DNA from: Paenibacillus sp. AN1007 | Lineage (GTDB): Bacteria > Bacillota > Bacilli > Paenibacillales > Paenibacillaceae | DNA length: 64,000 nucleotides | Direction: 5' to 3' | Assembly (NCBI RefSeq): GCF_040702995.1 | Contig: NZ_CP159992.1 | Coordinates: 1,265,501-1,329,500, forward strand | Part shown: positions 44,530 through 54,239 of the stretch, in pieces | How the letters are laid out: every line of letters begins with the position of its first letter | How positions within the stretch are numbered: the stretch's first letter is position 1 | Notes under the pieces: model-generated | Told to the model about the DNA's origin: nothing | What the model saw: only the letters and a program-made list of their open reading frames with translations | Database searches by the model: none | Position numbers and translations under genes: made by a program

Positions 44530-45605
44530 AATGAAATAGCCAATTTGACTTCGAGAAAACCTTCGTCCGTCGAAACATCCGTAGCTTTAACAAAGGACAA
44601 AATTTTCTGCGGATAAAAGCCAAGATCAAAATCCTTCTCCAGCATGCTGCGCGTTGTATCCGGTAGTTCGAGCTGGTTAAACACCAGCTTATCCACATGG
44701 AAGCGAATGGAGTTCTGAGGTTCATTCTCTACTGTGTAATGTCCTTCAATGCTCAGCTGCAGCTGATCACGCTGGCCTGATGCAGTGATTTTATCTTGAT
44801 CAAAAGTAAAAGCAAAATCTTCAAAGATTTTATTTTGTGAACGTAGAAACGCATTTAATTCATCCTGGCCAATACGAATAGTATAGGTGGTTCCTGTAGT
44901 GGATATAGCTCCGTTTTGCTTTTGGATAAAATCTGGCAGCTGCTGCATTGCTGCTGCCAGCGCTTTGAAATAACGTTTCACTTCATATATGCCGATGTTT
45001 TCCCAATATAAAGTTAATTCATTCATTAATTTCTGAATAGCCGCTGCGTCACCGCTGGCGGTTATTTGTTTATCCACTTCTTTCTGCAGTGAGGCTACCC
45101 TTGCTCGCTGATTTTGCAGGTTATTTTTCATCTCCGTAAGCTCCATGGAGGTTTGGCGAATTTGACTGGAGGTTTGCTGCAGCTGGTCGTAGCGAGTCTG
45201 GTACTTGTCCAGAACGGCCTGATCTCTACCTATGATGATCTGATAATAGTCATACAGCACAAATAAATCTTTGAATGATCGAGCTCCAAGAACCGTCATG
45301 AGCAGGCTGTCGCGTTCTCCTGTGTAATAGGATCTTACAACAGCTCCGGCCCGGTCTTGCTGGATATGTATTTCCTTTTCCTGCTGCTGCAGCTGGGCGG
45401 ATAAACTCGTATGCTGTTCGGCCAGTTCCTGCTGTTTCTCTGTGATACGTTCAATTTCATGATCGATCTCAACGATGGATAACGTTTTTTGTAAGATAGC
45501 CTGCGTCTCCTCCGGTGAAGATTCTCCATAGACATAGGATGATGCAGACTGTACGAACAATATGATAATTAATATGATGGCAGTTGAGCCATATCGAGAC
45601 TTCAC
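44526..45605 (-). CDS. Secreted coiled-coil protein of unknown function
   Basis: With the GTG at 45,605 it has 359 residues. I preferred this to the ATG at 45,611 because GGAG lies only one base from that ATG. It has a signal or anchor segment (about 8-28), a long coiled coil (about 35-195, EIERITEKQQELAEQHTSLSAQ), and a C-terminal domain with no family I can name. The coiled coil resembles the N-terminal part of PcsB- or CwlO-type cell-wall proteins, but no hydrolase domain follows. The two stops overlap (TTAG) with the facing gene. Confidence 0.75.
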   Translation of the reverse strand: MKSRYGSTAIILIIILFVQSASSYVYGESSPEETQAILQKTLSIVEIDHEIERITEKQQELAEQHTSLSAQLQQQEKEIHIQQDRAGAVVRSYYTGERDSLLMTVLGARSFKDLFVLYDYYQIIIGRDQAVLDKYQTRYDQLQQTSSQIRQTSMELTEMKNNLQNQRARVASLQKEVDKQITASGDAAAIQKLMNELTLYWENIGIYEVKRYFKALAAAMQQLPDFIQKQNGAISTTGTTYTIRIGQDELNAFLRSQNKIFEDFAFTFDQDKITASGQRDQLQLSIEGHYTVENEPQNSIRFHVDKLVFNQLELPDTTRSMLEKDFDLGFYPQKILSFVKATDVSTDEGFLEVKLAISF

Positions 45606-45737
45606 AAGCATGCTCCTTTCTCTATTCTTTAAAGATGATACAGATTTGTACTCTTTCAGACAATATATGAAATCGATGCGCAAAATATCCTTAGTGGTTA
45701 CATAACACCATATCTTTATAAGTAATCGAAAATAACA

Positions 45738-45769
45738 AAAAAGCAACCCGACTATAGCCGGATTGCTTT
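45738..45769 (-). terminator. Terminator of the DUF2626 gene
   Basis: On the minus strand AAGCAATCCGGC pairs with GTCGGGTTGCTT and is followed by TTTTTTG. Confidence 0.85.
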
Positions 45770-45784
45770 GATGCTGCTGGCGGA

Positions 45785-46021
45785 TTAGAGCGGCAGTCCC
45801 ATTTCGAATACAGTCCAGTAGCTGAACCCTGTGAACGTCACAATCATATAACCCCAGAAGAGCAATACATATGTGCGTTCCGTAAACTTCAAGTATCCCA
45901 GTAGGACAAAAAACGCAGTCTGCAGGAAGAAAAGTAAGGCCATTTCGACCAAATCTCCCGCAAAAGCCATCAGGCCAATCGCAAGCGTGAAGAACCCGAG
46001 TACCCGAAACATGCGTGCCAC
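45785..46021 (-). CDS. yqgY: DUF2626 family membrane protein
   Basis: This 78-residue protein matches DUF2626 (ARMFRVLGFFTLAIGLMAFAG; FFLQTAFFVLLGYLKFTERTYVLLFWGY), with three hydrophobic segments. B. subtilis YqgY is of this type. Function is unknown. The start is a GTG at 46,021, seven bases after GAGGAGG; longer frames lack support. Confidence 0.85.
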   Translation of the reverse strand: MARMFRVLGFFTLAIGLMAFAGDLVEMALLFFLQTAFFVLLGYLKFTERTYVLLFWGYMIVTFTGFSYWTVFEMGLPL

Positions 46022-46275
46022 GGTAAATCCTCCTCTCCTATGTACGTTCATAGATTGTCTACACAACATTATACCGAGAAAGGAAAAACGTGTAAACAAA
46101 TTTGGGTATGAAAGCGAATTCTTTTTTTATGACTTCCTGATTAATTGTAGGCAGAATTATAACAATTACGTATGAGGGAACCTGAATGTGGAAATACATT
46201 TTAGTATGAAAATCAATTCTATGAACTCTATGAGAGGCATAAGAATGAGTAAAGCAAATTTTTATACCTAATTCA

Positions 46276-46296
46276 CATAACGGGTTACCGGTTATG
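46276..46296. promoter_or_regulatory. Imperfect palindrome upstream of rsfA
   Basis: CATAAC and GTTATG flank GGT and ACC half-sites symmetrically over 21 bp. It lies about 40 bp before the rsfA start and could be an operator. The remaining sequence from 46,022 to 46,337 is AT-rich, and I see no other site. Confidence 0.4.
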
Positions 46297-46337
46297 GGGA
46301 CGGTTATTTCAGGATGGTGTTAGGAGGGTATTATAGC

Positions 46338-46988
46338 ATGACTGCAGTGAGACAGGATGCTTGGAGCACAGAGGACGATTTGATTTTAGCAGAGGTTACA
46401 TTGCGTCATATCAGGGAAGGAAGCACGCAGCTGGCAGCGTTTGAAGAAGTGGGCGAAAAAATAGGCAGAACTTCTGCCGCATGCGGTTTCCGCTGGAACA
46501 GCTGTGTTCGTAAAAAGTATGAGTCGGCGATCAGCAACGCCAAAGCTCAAAGACAAAAACGGAGTTATCTCAGAAAACAACCGGCGATGCTTGGCCCACA
46601 AGTTGCCGCACTGGCTGCAATGGATACCGAAGAAGGGGTTTACAAGGCAGATGGCGTATCCGATGAATCGTTATCCATGGATGCGGTGATCCGTTTTCTG
46701 CGTCAGTGGAAAGGGACTGTACAGGAGAGCAGCAGACAGCTAAAAATGCTGGAGAAAGAACTCCGGGAAAAAGAAGATGAACTGCTGGAACTGCGCTGTG
46801 AAAACGACCGCCTCTCCAAGGAAGTGAATGAGGTGCAGACGGATTATCGTGTGGTTAATGATGATTACAAAGCATTGATCCAGATCATGGATCGGGCACG
46901 CAGGCTTGCCTTTCTATCGGAAGAGGAAGAAGAACAGAAGACCAGGTTCAAAATGGATGCTAACGGAAATTTGGAACGGATTGAATAG
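46338..46988 (+). CDS. rsfA: RsfA-family transcriptional regulator
   Basis: This 216-residue protein has an N-terminal Myb/SANT-like DNA-binding domain (AWSTEDDLILAEVTLRHIREGSTQLAAFEEVGEKIGRT) and a C-terminal coiled coil (about 125-190). It matches the RsfA/YlbO family, whose B. subtilis member is a prespore-specific regulator of the SigF regulon. I chose ATG 46,338 because AGGAGGG ends nine bases upstream. A terminator follows. Confidence 0.9.
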   Translation: MTAVRQDAWSTEDDLILAEVTLRHIREGSTQLAAFEEVGEKIGRTSAACGFRWNSCVRKKYESAISNAKAQRQKRSYLRKQPAMLGPQVAALAAMDTEEGVYKADGVSDESLSMDAVIRFLRQWKGTVQESSRQLKMLEKELREKEDELLELRCENDRLSKEVNEVQTDYRVVNDDYKALIQIMDRARRLAFLSEEEEEQKTRFKMDANGNLERIE

Positions 46989-47036
46989 AACATTTGAGTC
47001 TGATTGTAACAATCGTAGTATGCGCCCGCCACACCT

Positions 47037-47068
47037 CCGTCATCGTACGGCAGGTATGACGGGTTTTT
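47037..47068 (+). terminator. Terminator of rsfA
   Basis: CCGTCAT (47,037-47,043) pairs with ATGACGG (47,056-47,062) and is followed by GTTTTTA. Confidence 0.8.
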
Positions 47069-47154
47069 AGTTGTGTGTATTTTGTTCTATTATAGAAGAA
47101 GAAGATCACCGGAAGGATAAGAGGAAGTAATCAAAATGGAAGTAGGGGCATCAG

Positions 47155-48093
47155 ATGATGATAGACGTTGTTGGAGCAGGCTCGTTAGGGCTGCTGTTTG
47201 GAGGTAAACTGCAAGCCGCTGGTGAACGTGTTCGATTCTGGACTAGAACATCCGAACAGGCGAAGCAGCTTAAGCAGGAAGGGTTTGTAATTACAGATAA
47301 GGGGAGAGATATACATATTAGTTCGGAAAGCATTCAGGCGCAGCCTGCATCGGAACTGGCGGCTGCTTGGAACAGCAAGCCCGGGGACTGGATACTGCTT
47401 GCTTTGAAGCAAACTCATATTGACGGTTTTATTGAACAGACCCGAAATTTAAAAGGTATGCAGTCGTTAAAAATAGCTTGTTTTCAAAATGGCTTGGGGC
47501 ATCTGGAGAAGCTGCGAGCCGCGCTGCCGCATTCTCTCCTGTGCAGCGCAATAACAACAGAGGGAGCAAAACGTATCCGTGCTCAAGTGTATCGTGCGGG
47601 TTCGGGTGAAACGCGTTTGGGTCTGAGCGGAGCTTTGGCAGCAGCAGCTGGAAACGAACAATCCATATTTACTTTAGCTGAGGCACTGCTGCAGGCAGGA
47701 TTTGACTGTACAGTGTCGAATGAAATCGATAAGCTGGTATACAGAAAACTGCTGATTAATGCGGTCATTAACCCTCTTACAGCAGTGTGGAGAATACCCA
47801 ATGGTGAATTGCTTCACAAGATGGAACGAGTCAGCATCATGCGTCAGCTGTATGACGAGACGTTAACGGTATACAGCGCCATGGGCGTGCAGCTGGAAGG
47901 GGACTTGTGGGAACAGATCAAGGGAATCTGTCATGATACGTCATCCAATACCTCATCCATGCTTGCAGATGTGCTGCATAAACGCAAGACAGAGGTTGAA
48001 TCAATTAATGGATCGATCATAAGAATGGCGAAGCAGTTCAATCTGAATGTACCTGCACATGAAATGCTTCTTCATCTCATTCAAGGAATGTAA
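47155..48093 (+). CDS. 2-dehydropantoate 2-reductase (PanE-like)
   Basis: This 312-residue protein has an N-terminal Rossmann motif (VVGAGSLGLLFGGKL) and the ketopantoate reductase C-terminal helical domain (KLLINAVINPLTAVW). It would reduce ketopantoate to pantoate with NADPH, on the way to CoA. The B. subtilis relative ylbQ lies in the same place near bshC. Several paralogues act on other substrates. The start could be 47,155 or 47,158. Confidence 0.88.
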   Translation: MMIDVVGAGSLGLLFGGKLQAAGERVRFWTRTSEQAKQLKQEGFVITDKGRDIHISSESIQAQPASELAAAWNSKPGDWILLALKQTHIDGFIEQTRNLKGMQSLKIACFQNGLGHLEKLRAALPHSLLCSAITTEGAKRIRAQVYRAGSGETRLGLSGALAAAAGNEQSIFTLAEALLQAGFDCTVSNEIDKLVYRKLLINAVINPLTAVWRIPNGELLHKMERVSIMRQLYDETLTVYSAMGVQLEGDLWEQIKGICHDTSSNTSSMLADVLHKRKTEVESINGSIIRMAKQFNLNVPAHEMLLHLIQGM

Positions 48094-48110
48094 TCAGAAG
48101 GAGTGAGTTA

Positions 48111-48485
48111 ATGGAATTTTTCATCGTATTGAGTATTCTGCCCTTTTTTCCATTTTGTCTTGTCTATTGGGGCATGGTGGTAGGGAAGAAAGAGAAATCA
48201 GCTGCACTGCGAACCGCGATGGACGTTACCACATTTTTTCTGATCTTCTCAGTGTCAGCGTTATTCAACTTAACATTTGATTCGAATTTTGGTTTTTATC
48301 TGACATTAATACTCATACTAATAGCGCTAGGATTTATAGGAGGTGCGCAAAATCGACTAAAAGGAAAGGTTAATGGGGGTAGAATGTTCCGGGCCGTATG
48401 GCGCATGTCATTCGTTATTATGAGCTTTGGATATATTTTGTTTACTTTATTTGGATTATTTAGATACATTATGAATCAAATGTGA
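48111..48485 (+). CDS. DUF3397 family membrane protein
   Basis: This 124-residue protein has four hydrophobic segments (about 3-23, 38-54, 60-78 and 96-118). Its pattern and its place after the panE-like gene, 18 bp downstream, fit DUF3397, which occurs between ylbQ and bshC in Bacilli. Function is unknown. A terminator follows before the opp genes. Confidence 0.75.
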   Translation: MEFFIVLSILPFFPFCLVYWGMVVGKKEKSAALRTAMDVTTFFLIFSVSALFNLTFDSNFGFYLTLILILIALGFIGGAQNRLKGKVNGGRMFRAVWRMSFVIMSFGYILFTLFGLFRYIMNQM

Positions 48486-48543
48486 GGTTACATAACGCAA
48501 AAAGCCTAAATGTTGTGTCGATTTTGTCGAAAACTGAAAAAAA

Positions 48544-48577
48544 CATTACTTTCTGAAAAAGTAATGTAGATTTTTTT
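48544..48577 (+). terminator. Terminator before oppA, with a CodY-box-like core
   Basis: CATTACTTT pairs with AAAGTAATG and is followed by TAGATTTTTTT. Its centre (48,547-48,561) agrees with the CodY box in 11 of 15 positions by my count. Confidence 0.75.
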
Positions 48578-48589
48578 GACCGGTGGTTG

Positions 48590-48595
48590 TATAAT
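48590..48595 (+). promoter_or_regulatory. -10 element of the opp operon
   Basis: A perfect TATAAT follows TG. No good -35 lies at the right distance (TAGATT at 48,567), so activation or a weak basal promoter is likely. Confidence 0.45.
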
Positions 48596-48635
48596 CTATA
48601 AACATAAACCACATCAATTTAGGGGGAAAAGTTAG

Positions 48636-50336
48636 ATGAAAAGGAAAAGTCTATTAGTCCTTTTGACGCTGATCTTGGCGTTCGGTACCGTACTTGCAGC
48701 GTGCGGATCGAAAAATGAAGGCACAGGTACCACAACAGATAACAATTCTGCAAGCGGAGAAAAAGGTCTTGCCAAAGATCAAGTTCTGAAAATTAACTTG
48801 TCAGCTGAACCTCCTACGTTTGACCCGGCTCAAGCAAAAGACAGCCAAACGAACACGGTTTTGAAATTTTTGTATGAAGGTCTGGTACGCATCGATGAAA
48901 ACGGTAAAGAAGCTCCAGGTGTTGCTACAAAATGGGATATTTCTGAAGATGGTTTGAAATATGTATTCAACCTGAATCCAGAAGCGAAATGGAGCAACGG
49001 TGATCCTGTAACAGCTGAAGATTTCGTTCGTTCTTGGGAACGTGCATTGAAACCGGAAACAGCTTCTCCTTATGCATACCAATTGTACTACATCAAAGGC
49101 GCTGAAGGCTTCAACATGAGCAAAGATAAGAAGTTCAAAGGTACTAAAATTACTGATTTCTCCCAAGTGGGTGTGAAAGCAACGGACGAGCACACACTTG
49201 AAGTAACGTTGGAAAATCCAACTCCTTACTTCTTGGGTCTTACAGCATTCTATACGTACTATCCAGTACACAAGTCTGCTGATACAAATGACAAATTCTT
49301 CGCTGACTACAAAAACATGATCGTTAACGGACCATTCGTAATGGATCAATACGCTAAAGGTCAAAAAATTGTCGTGAAGAAAAATGAAGGCTACCATGCA
49401 GCTTCTGATATCAAATTGAGTGAAATTAATATGTCTCTGACAAACAGCAGTGCTTCCGAGCTGCAGGCTTACAAATCAGGACAATTGGACTACACTGGTG
49501 CACCTAACGGTGAAATCCCGTCTGACCAAATCCCTTCTTTGAAAGCTGAACTTCCAAATGAGTTCAAAGCTACTGGTATTGCAAGTACGTACTACTACCA
49601 GTTTAACGTAAATGAAGCACCATTCAATAACGCTAAAATCCGTAAAGCATTTGCAATGTCTATTCAACGTCAACTGATCGTTGATAAAGTAACACAAGGC
49701 GGACAAATTCCGGCATTCGGTTTTGTACCTCCAGGTATCCGTGGTGAAAAAGAAGAATTCCGTACAGAACATAAAGATGATTACTTCACTGAAAACGTAG
49801 ACGAAGCTAAAGCATTGCTTGCTGAAGGTATGAAAGAAGAAGGTTACACTACTCTTCCTGCAATTACGTTGATCTATAACACTAGTGACGGTCACGCGAA
49901 AATTGCACTCGCTATTGCTGATATGTGGAAAAAGAACCTTGGTGTAGATGTGAAAACAGAAAACCAAGAGTGGAAAGTTTTCTTGGATAACCGTCAAAAA
50001 CAAAACTTCCAAATCGCTCGTGCGGGTTGGTCTGCTGACTACAACGATCCGTTCAACTTCTTGGAAATGTGGAAAACTGGCAACACAAACAATGACTCCA
50101 AATTCAGCAATGCACAGTACGATAAAGATCTCGAAGATACTGTAAAAACAACTGATGTTGCTAAACGTATGGCTGCTTTTGCTGACGCTGAAAAAGTTCT
50201 GGTTCAAGATGAAATGGGCGTACTGCCAATTTACTACTACACGAACGTATCTTTGACTAAGCCTTACCTGAAAGGCGTACAACTTGATTTCAGTGGAGCA
50301 ATTGACTTCACTCGCGCATATCTGGAAGAGAAGTAA
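48636..50336 (+). CDS. oppA: Oligopeptide ABC transporter substrate-binding lipoprotein
   Basis: This 566-residue protein has a signal peptide with lipobox VLAAC (Cys23), a Thr/Asn/Ser linker, and an SBP family 5 domain (EPPTFDPAQAKDSQT; NGDPVTAEDFVRSWERAL). It binds oligopeptides at the outer face and delivers them to OppBC. Codon use is even and Gln/Lys-rich, fitting high expression. A strong terminator after the gene separates it from oppB, probably giving an excess of binding protein. Confidence 0.93.
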   Translation: MKRKSLLVLLTLILAFGTVLAACGSKNEGTGTTTDNNSASGEKGLAKDQVLKINLSAEPPTFDPAQAKDSQTNTVLKFLYEGLVRIDENGKEAPGVATKWDISEDGLKYVFNLNPEAKWSNGDPVTAEDFVRSWERALKPETASPYAYQLYYIKGAEGFNMSKDKKFKGTKITDFSQVGVKATDEHTLEVTLENPTPYFLGLTAFYTYYPVHKSADTNDKFFADYKNMIVNGPFVMDQYAKGQKIVVKKNEGYHAASDIKLSEINMSLTNSSASELQAYKSGQLDYTGAPNGEIPSDQIPSLKAELPNEFKATGIASTYYYQFNVNEAPFNNAKIRKAFAMSIQRQLIVDKVTQGGQIPAFGFVPPGIRGEKEEFRTEHKDDYFTENVDEAKALLAEGMKEEGYTTLPAITLIYNTSDGHAKIALAIADMWKKNLGVDVKTENQEWKVFLDNRQKQNFQIARAGWSADYNDPFNFLEMWKTGNTNNDSKFSNAQYDKDLEDTVKTTDVAKRMAAFADAEKVLVQDEMGVLPIYYYTNVSLTKPYLKGVQLDFSGAIDFTRAYLEEK

Positions 50337-50363
50337 GTTGTTCTGAAGTCTAATATGATTACT

Positions 50364-50406
50364 TCGGGATATATATGTGGAATTCCATATATATCCCGAT
50401 TTTTTT
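50364..50406 (+). terminator. Palindromic partial terminator between oppA and oppB
   Basis: TCGGGATATATATGTGG and its exact complement form an 18-bp perfect stem (50,364-50,399), followed by seven T. Confidence 0.92.
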
Positions 50407-50526
50407 GTATGTGCACTGATTTTCCTTATAATTCTTGAAATTTCCGATAAATGGATTGGACTTTATTGCTGTCTAATTCTACAATCGATTTGTATACAAA
50501 ATATTGTTTGTGGAGGTGTGCAAGGG

Positions 50527-51459
50527 TTGTTAAAGTACGTTTTGAAAAAACTGCTATTTATGCTGCTATCGCTTTTCATACTCGCATCGATGACCTTCTT
50601 CTTGATGAAGGCCATTCCTGGTGACCCTTTTACATCGGAGAAGAGAGTATCACCTGAAATCCGGGCTCTACTCGAAGAAAAATACGGTCTGGACAAACCG
50701 ATGTATGTGCAATATTTCAAATACATTGGCGATATTGTACAAGGTGACTTCGGAGTTTCGATGAACTATCTCAACCAAGGTGTCACAGACATGATTGTGA
50801 AAACATTTACGGCTTCCCTGAAGATTGGTATTTTTGCAATCATTATCTCCATTATTGTGGGGGTACTGCTGGGACTGCTTGCTGCGGTATACCATCGAAA
50901 ACTGATCGATGATGTCACGATGGTGCTTGCTGTCATCGGGATCGCCGTACCAAGTTTCTTGCTGGCTTCCTTATTACAGTATGTGTTTGCGTTCAAACTC
51001 GGGTGGTTTAACGTTATGGGCTTTGATGGACCACTTGACTATGTGCTTCCTGTTGCGGCTCTATCCGCATCACCGATTGCCTTTATCGCACGTCTAACGC
51101 GTTCAAGCATGCTGGAAGTTTTACATGCAGACTATATCAAAACGGCGAAAGCTAAAGGTTTGAAATGGCCTGCCATCATGTTTAAGCACGTTGTACGGAA
51201 CGGTATTTTGCCGGTTGTCACGTATGTGGGTCCAATGACCGCCAATGTCATTACGGGTTCAGTCGTTATTGAACAGATCTTTAACATCGGTGGTATTGGT
51301 AAAGTGTTTGTCGAAAGTATCACGAACCGTGACTACACAATGATTATGGGGATTACGATTTTCTACGGTATTCTCTTGATGTTGGCACGTTTCCTTACAG
51401 ATATCGCTTACGTATTGATTGATCCTAGAATTAAGCTGGAAAGCCGGAAGGGGGCATAA
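50527..51459 (+). CDS. oppB: Oligopeptide ABC transporter permease OppB
   Basis: With the TTG at 50,527 it has 310 residues, the normal OppB length. The TTG is 8 bp after GGAGGTG. The longer frame from 50,377 begins inside the terminator hairpin and is unlikely. It has six membrane segments and the EAA loop (HADYIKTAKAKGLKWPAIMFKH). Confidence 0.93.
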   Translation: MLKYVLKKLLFMLLSLFILASMTFFLMKAIPGDPFTSEKRVSPEIRALLEEKYGLDKPMYVQYFKYIGDIVQGDFGVSMNYLNQGVTDMIVKTFTASLKIGIFAIIISIIVGVLLGLLAAVYHRKLIDDVTMVLAVIGIAVPSFLLASLLQYVFAFKLGWFNVMGFDGPLDYVLPVAALSASPIAFIARLTRSSMLEVLHADYIKTAKAKGLKWPAIMFKHVVRNGILPVVTYVGPMTANVITGSVVIEQIFNIGGIGKVFVESITNRDYTMIMGITIFYGILLMLARFLTDIAYVLIDPRIKLESRKGA

Positions 51460-51461
51460 CG

Positions 51462-52388
51462 TTGTCTGGCACGAATAATAACAATAATGGAACGGCGAAC
51501 ACTGACCTGAACAGTCAGGCAGCGGTAAAGCCGAAAGAAAGTATATCCCTTTTTAGAGACGCGATGTACAGACTGGCAACCAACAAAGCTGCGATGATTA
51601 GTCTCGGTGTTCTGGTGCTTGTTGTACTCTTTGCTTTGATTGGTCCAACTTCTTTATTTACAAAATATAATTATTATTCCAATGATCTGCTTAATGCGAA
51701 CGCTGCGCCAAGTGCGGAACACTGGTTTGGTACGGACGACTTGGGTCGTGATGTATGGGTAAGAACATGGGTCGGCGCTCGTGTATCCTTGACGGTAGGT
51801 CTGGCTGCTGCATTGATTGACCTTGTAATCGGGGTTATCTATGGTGCGATCATGGGTTACTATGGTGGACGAGTTGACGGAATCATGAACAAGTTCTCCG
51901 AGATTTTGTACTCCCTGCCTTACATGCTCGTTGTTATCCTGCTTCTGGTTGTTCTGGAACCAAGTCTTACAACGATTATTATTGCACTCACCATTACAGG
52001 CTGGATCAGCATGTCCTGGATTGTACGTGGTGAGATTATGCAGCTCAAAAATAGAGACTTTATTCTTGCCGCTCGTTCGATGGGTGCAAGTACTGGACGT
52101 CAGCTGTTCCGTCACCTGCTGCCAAATGCAGTCGGCCCGATCATCGTTACGCTGACGTTGTCCATTCCAAATGCGATCTTTGCTGAAGCATTCCTGAGCT
52201 TCCTTGGCTTGGGTGTGTCTGCACCGAGATCTTCCCTTGGATCAATGATCAACGATGCACTCACAGGCTGGACACTGTATCCTTGGCGGATGTGGTTCCC
52301 TGCTGGTTTGATGGTTATTACAATGCTTGCATTTAATTTGCTCGGTGATGGACTGCGCGACGCACTTGATCCGAAATTACGTAAATAG
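51462..52388 (+). CDS. oppC: Oligopeptide ABC transporter permease OppC
   Basis: This 308-residue protein has an Asn-rich N-terminal tail, six membrane segments, the WFGTDDLGRDVWVR motif and the EAA loop (RDFILAARSMGASTGRQLFRH). The start is TTG 51,462, three bases after the oppB stop, with GGAAGGGGG upstream. Confidence 0.93.
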   Translation: MSGTNNNNNGTANTDLNSQAAVKPKESISLFRDAMYRLATNKAAMISLGVLVLVVLFALIGPTSLFTKYNYYSNDLLNANAAPSAEHWFGTDDLGRDVWVRTWVGARVSLTVGLAAALIDLVIGVIYGAIMGYYGGRVDGIMNKFSEILYSLPYMLVVILLLVVLEPSLTTIIIALTITGWISMSWIVRGEIMQLKNRDFILAARSMGASTGRQLFRHLLPNAVGPIIVTLTLSIPNAIFAEAFLSFLGLGVSAPRSSLGSMINDALTGWTLYPWRMWFPAGLMVITMLAFNLLGDGLRDALDPKLRK

Positions 52389-52405
52389 AAACAGGAGGTG
52401 GGATT

Positions 52406-54175
52406 ATGGAGCCGATTTTAACAGTCAAAGACTTAAGCGTATCGTTTTCGACGCGCTCTGGTGAATTTGATGCCGTTAAAAATGTGAGTTTTGAAATTGG
52501 CAAAGGAGAAACGCTGGGGATCGTAGGTGAATCGGGTAGTGGTAAGAGTGTTACCGCCCAAACCATCATGAAATTGATTCCCTCCCCGCCTTCGAAGGTT
52601 AAGAGCGGAGATATTACGTTTCACGGGCAGGACCTGCTGAACAAAACAGATAAACAAATGGAATCTATTCGTGGTAAAGATATCGGGATGATCTTCCAAG
52701 ATCCGATGACTTCCCTGAACCCTACGATTAAAATTGGTAAACAGATTACAGAAGTGCTGCGTAAACACCAAAATATGTCCAAGCAGGCAGCGAACAAAGC
52801 TGCACTTGAGATGTTGGAACTGGTAGGCATTAAAAATGCAGCCATTCGTATGAATCATTACCCGCACCAGTTTTCCGGTGGTATGCGTCAGCGTGCGATG
52901 ATTGCGATTGCACTTGCTTGTCGTCCGTCTTTGCTGATTGCGGATGAGCCGACAACGGCACTCGACGTTACCATTCAGGCTCAAATTCTGGATGTTATGA
53001 AAGACATGCAGAAAAAGCTTGGCACATCGATCATGCTGATTACGCATGACCTTGGTGTCGTAGCAGGAATGTGCGACCGCGTAGTTGTAATGAAGGAAGG
53101 CGAAGTTGTTGAAACAGGAACGACGGCTGAAATCTTCAGCAACCCGCAGCATCCGTATACAATCAAATTGCTGAACGCTCTCCCGCGTCTGGACGAGCCG
53201 AAAAAGGAAAAGCCAGCTCCGGCAGGTATTGTTAAGGGCAGCAATAAACCTTTGGTTCAAGTGAAAAACTTGAAGCAGTACTTTAACCTTGGCAAAGGTA
53301 ATATCCTCAAAGCTGTAAATGACGTAAGCTTTGACATCTTTGAAGGAGAAACCCTTGGCGTCGTAGGTGAGTCGGGCTGTGGTAAATCGACAACCGGTCG
53401 CACCATTTTGCGCCTTTATGAGCCAACGGGTGGAAGTGTTAACTTCAATGGTACAGATATCTACAAGCTGTCTCCGCGCAAGATGAAAGAAATGCGTAAA
53501 GACATGCAGATGATTTTCCAAGATCCATATGCCTCACTCAATCCGCGTTTTAACGTAATGGATATTATCGGGGAGTCTCTGGATATCCACGGGCTGGCAG
53601 CAAGCACCAAAGAGCGTAAAAGACGGGTAGAAGAGCTGCTGGACCTAGTAGGCTTGAACCCAAGTCATGCGCTGCGTTATCCGCATGAATTCTCTGGCGG
53701 ACAAAGACAGCGGATCGGAATTGCGCGTGCACTCGCGGTTGATCCGAAGTTCATCATCTGTGATGAGCCGCTTTCTGCACTTGACGTTTCCATTCAAGCT
53801 CAAGTTGTTAAACTGCTGGAAGAGCTGCAGCAGCGCCTTGGCTTGACATATCTCTTTATCGCGCATGACTTGTCCATGGTTAAACATATCAGTGACCGTG
53901 TAGCGGTTATGTATATGGGTAAAGTGGTAGAACTGGCTGAAAGTGAAGAATTGTACTCCAATCCGGTTCATCCGTATACCAAAACATTGCTTTCTGCTAT
54001 TCCTGTCCCAGACCCGGAAGTGGAAGCAAATAAACGCCGTATTTTGCTGCCAGAAGAACAATCTGGTCCAATTCAAAATGCAGCGGGCGGTCCTGTGAAC
54101 GATCCTTACAATCTGGAAAACGCTCAATTGATTGAGATTTCCAAAGGCCACTGGGTTGCGGAACCTTACGTATAA
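52406..54175 (+). CDS. Fused oligopeptide ABC transporter ATPase (OppD-OppF fusion)
   Basis: This 589-residue protein has two complete ABC ATPase domains. The first has Walker A GESGSGKS (about 41-48) and signature FSGGMRQR (about 156). The second has GESGCGKS (about 321-328) and FSGGQRQR (about 429). Each ends with the peptide-transporter motif ([12 protein letters not shown] and [12 protein letters not shown]). In many Firmicutes these are separate oppD and oppF genes; here both are in one polypeptide. It powers import through OppBC. Confidence 0.95.
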   Translation: MEPILTVKDLSVSFSTRSGEFDAVKNVSFEIGKGETLGIVGESGSGKSVTAQTIMKLIPSPPSKVKSGDITFHGQDLLNKTDKQMESIRGKDIGMIFQDPMTSLNPTIKIGKQITEVLRKHQNMSKQAANKAALEMLELVGIKNAAIRMNHYPHQFSGGMRQRAMIAIALACRPSLLIADEPTTALDVTIQAQILDVMKDMQKKLGTSIMLITHDLGVVAGMCDRVVVMKEGEVVETGTTAEIFSNPQHPYTIKLLNALPRLDEPKKEKPAPAGIVKGSNKPLVQVKNLKQYFNLGKGNILKAVNDVSFDIFEGETLGVVGESGCGKSTTGRTILRLYEPTGGSVNFNGTDIYKLSPRKMKEMRKDMQMIFQDPYASLNPRFNVMDIIGESLDIHGLAASTKERKRRVEELLDLVGLNPSHALRYPHEFSGGQRQRIGIARALAVDPKFIICDEPLSALDVSIQAQVVKLLEELQQRLGLTYLFIAHDLSMVKHISDRVAVMYMGKVVELAESEELYSNPVHPYTKTLLSAIPVPDPEVEANKRRILLPEEQSGPIQNAAGGPVNDPYNLENAQLIEISKGHWVAEPYV

Positions 54176-54211
54176 TAGTAACGAAAACGAATATGCTATT
54201 ATATACATCAT

Positions 54212-54239
54212 AACCGCCGATTTTGATCGGCGGTTTTTT
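54212..54239 (+). terminator. Terminator of the opp operon
   Basis: AACCGCCGAT pairs with ATCGGCGGTT over TTTTG and is followed by TTTTT. Confidence 0.95.
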
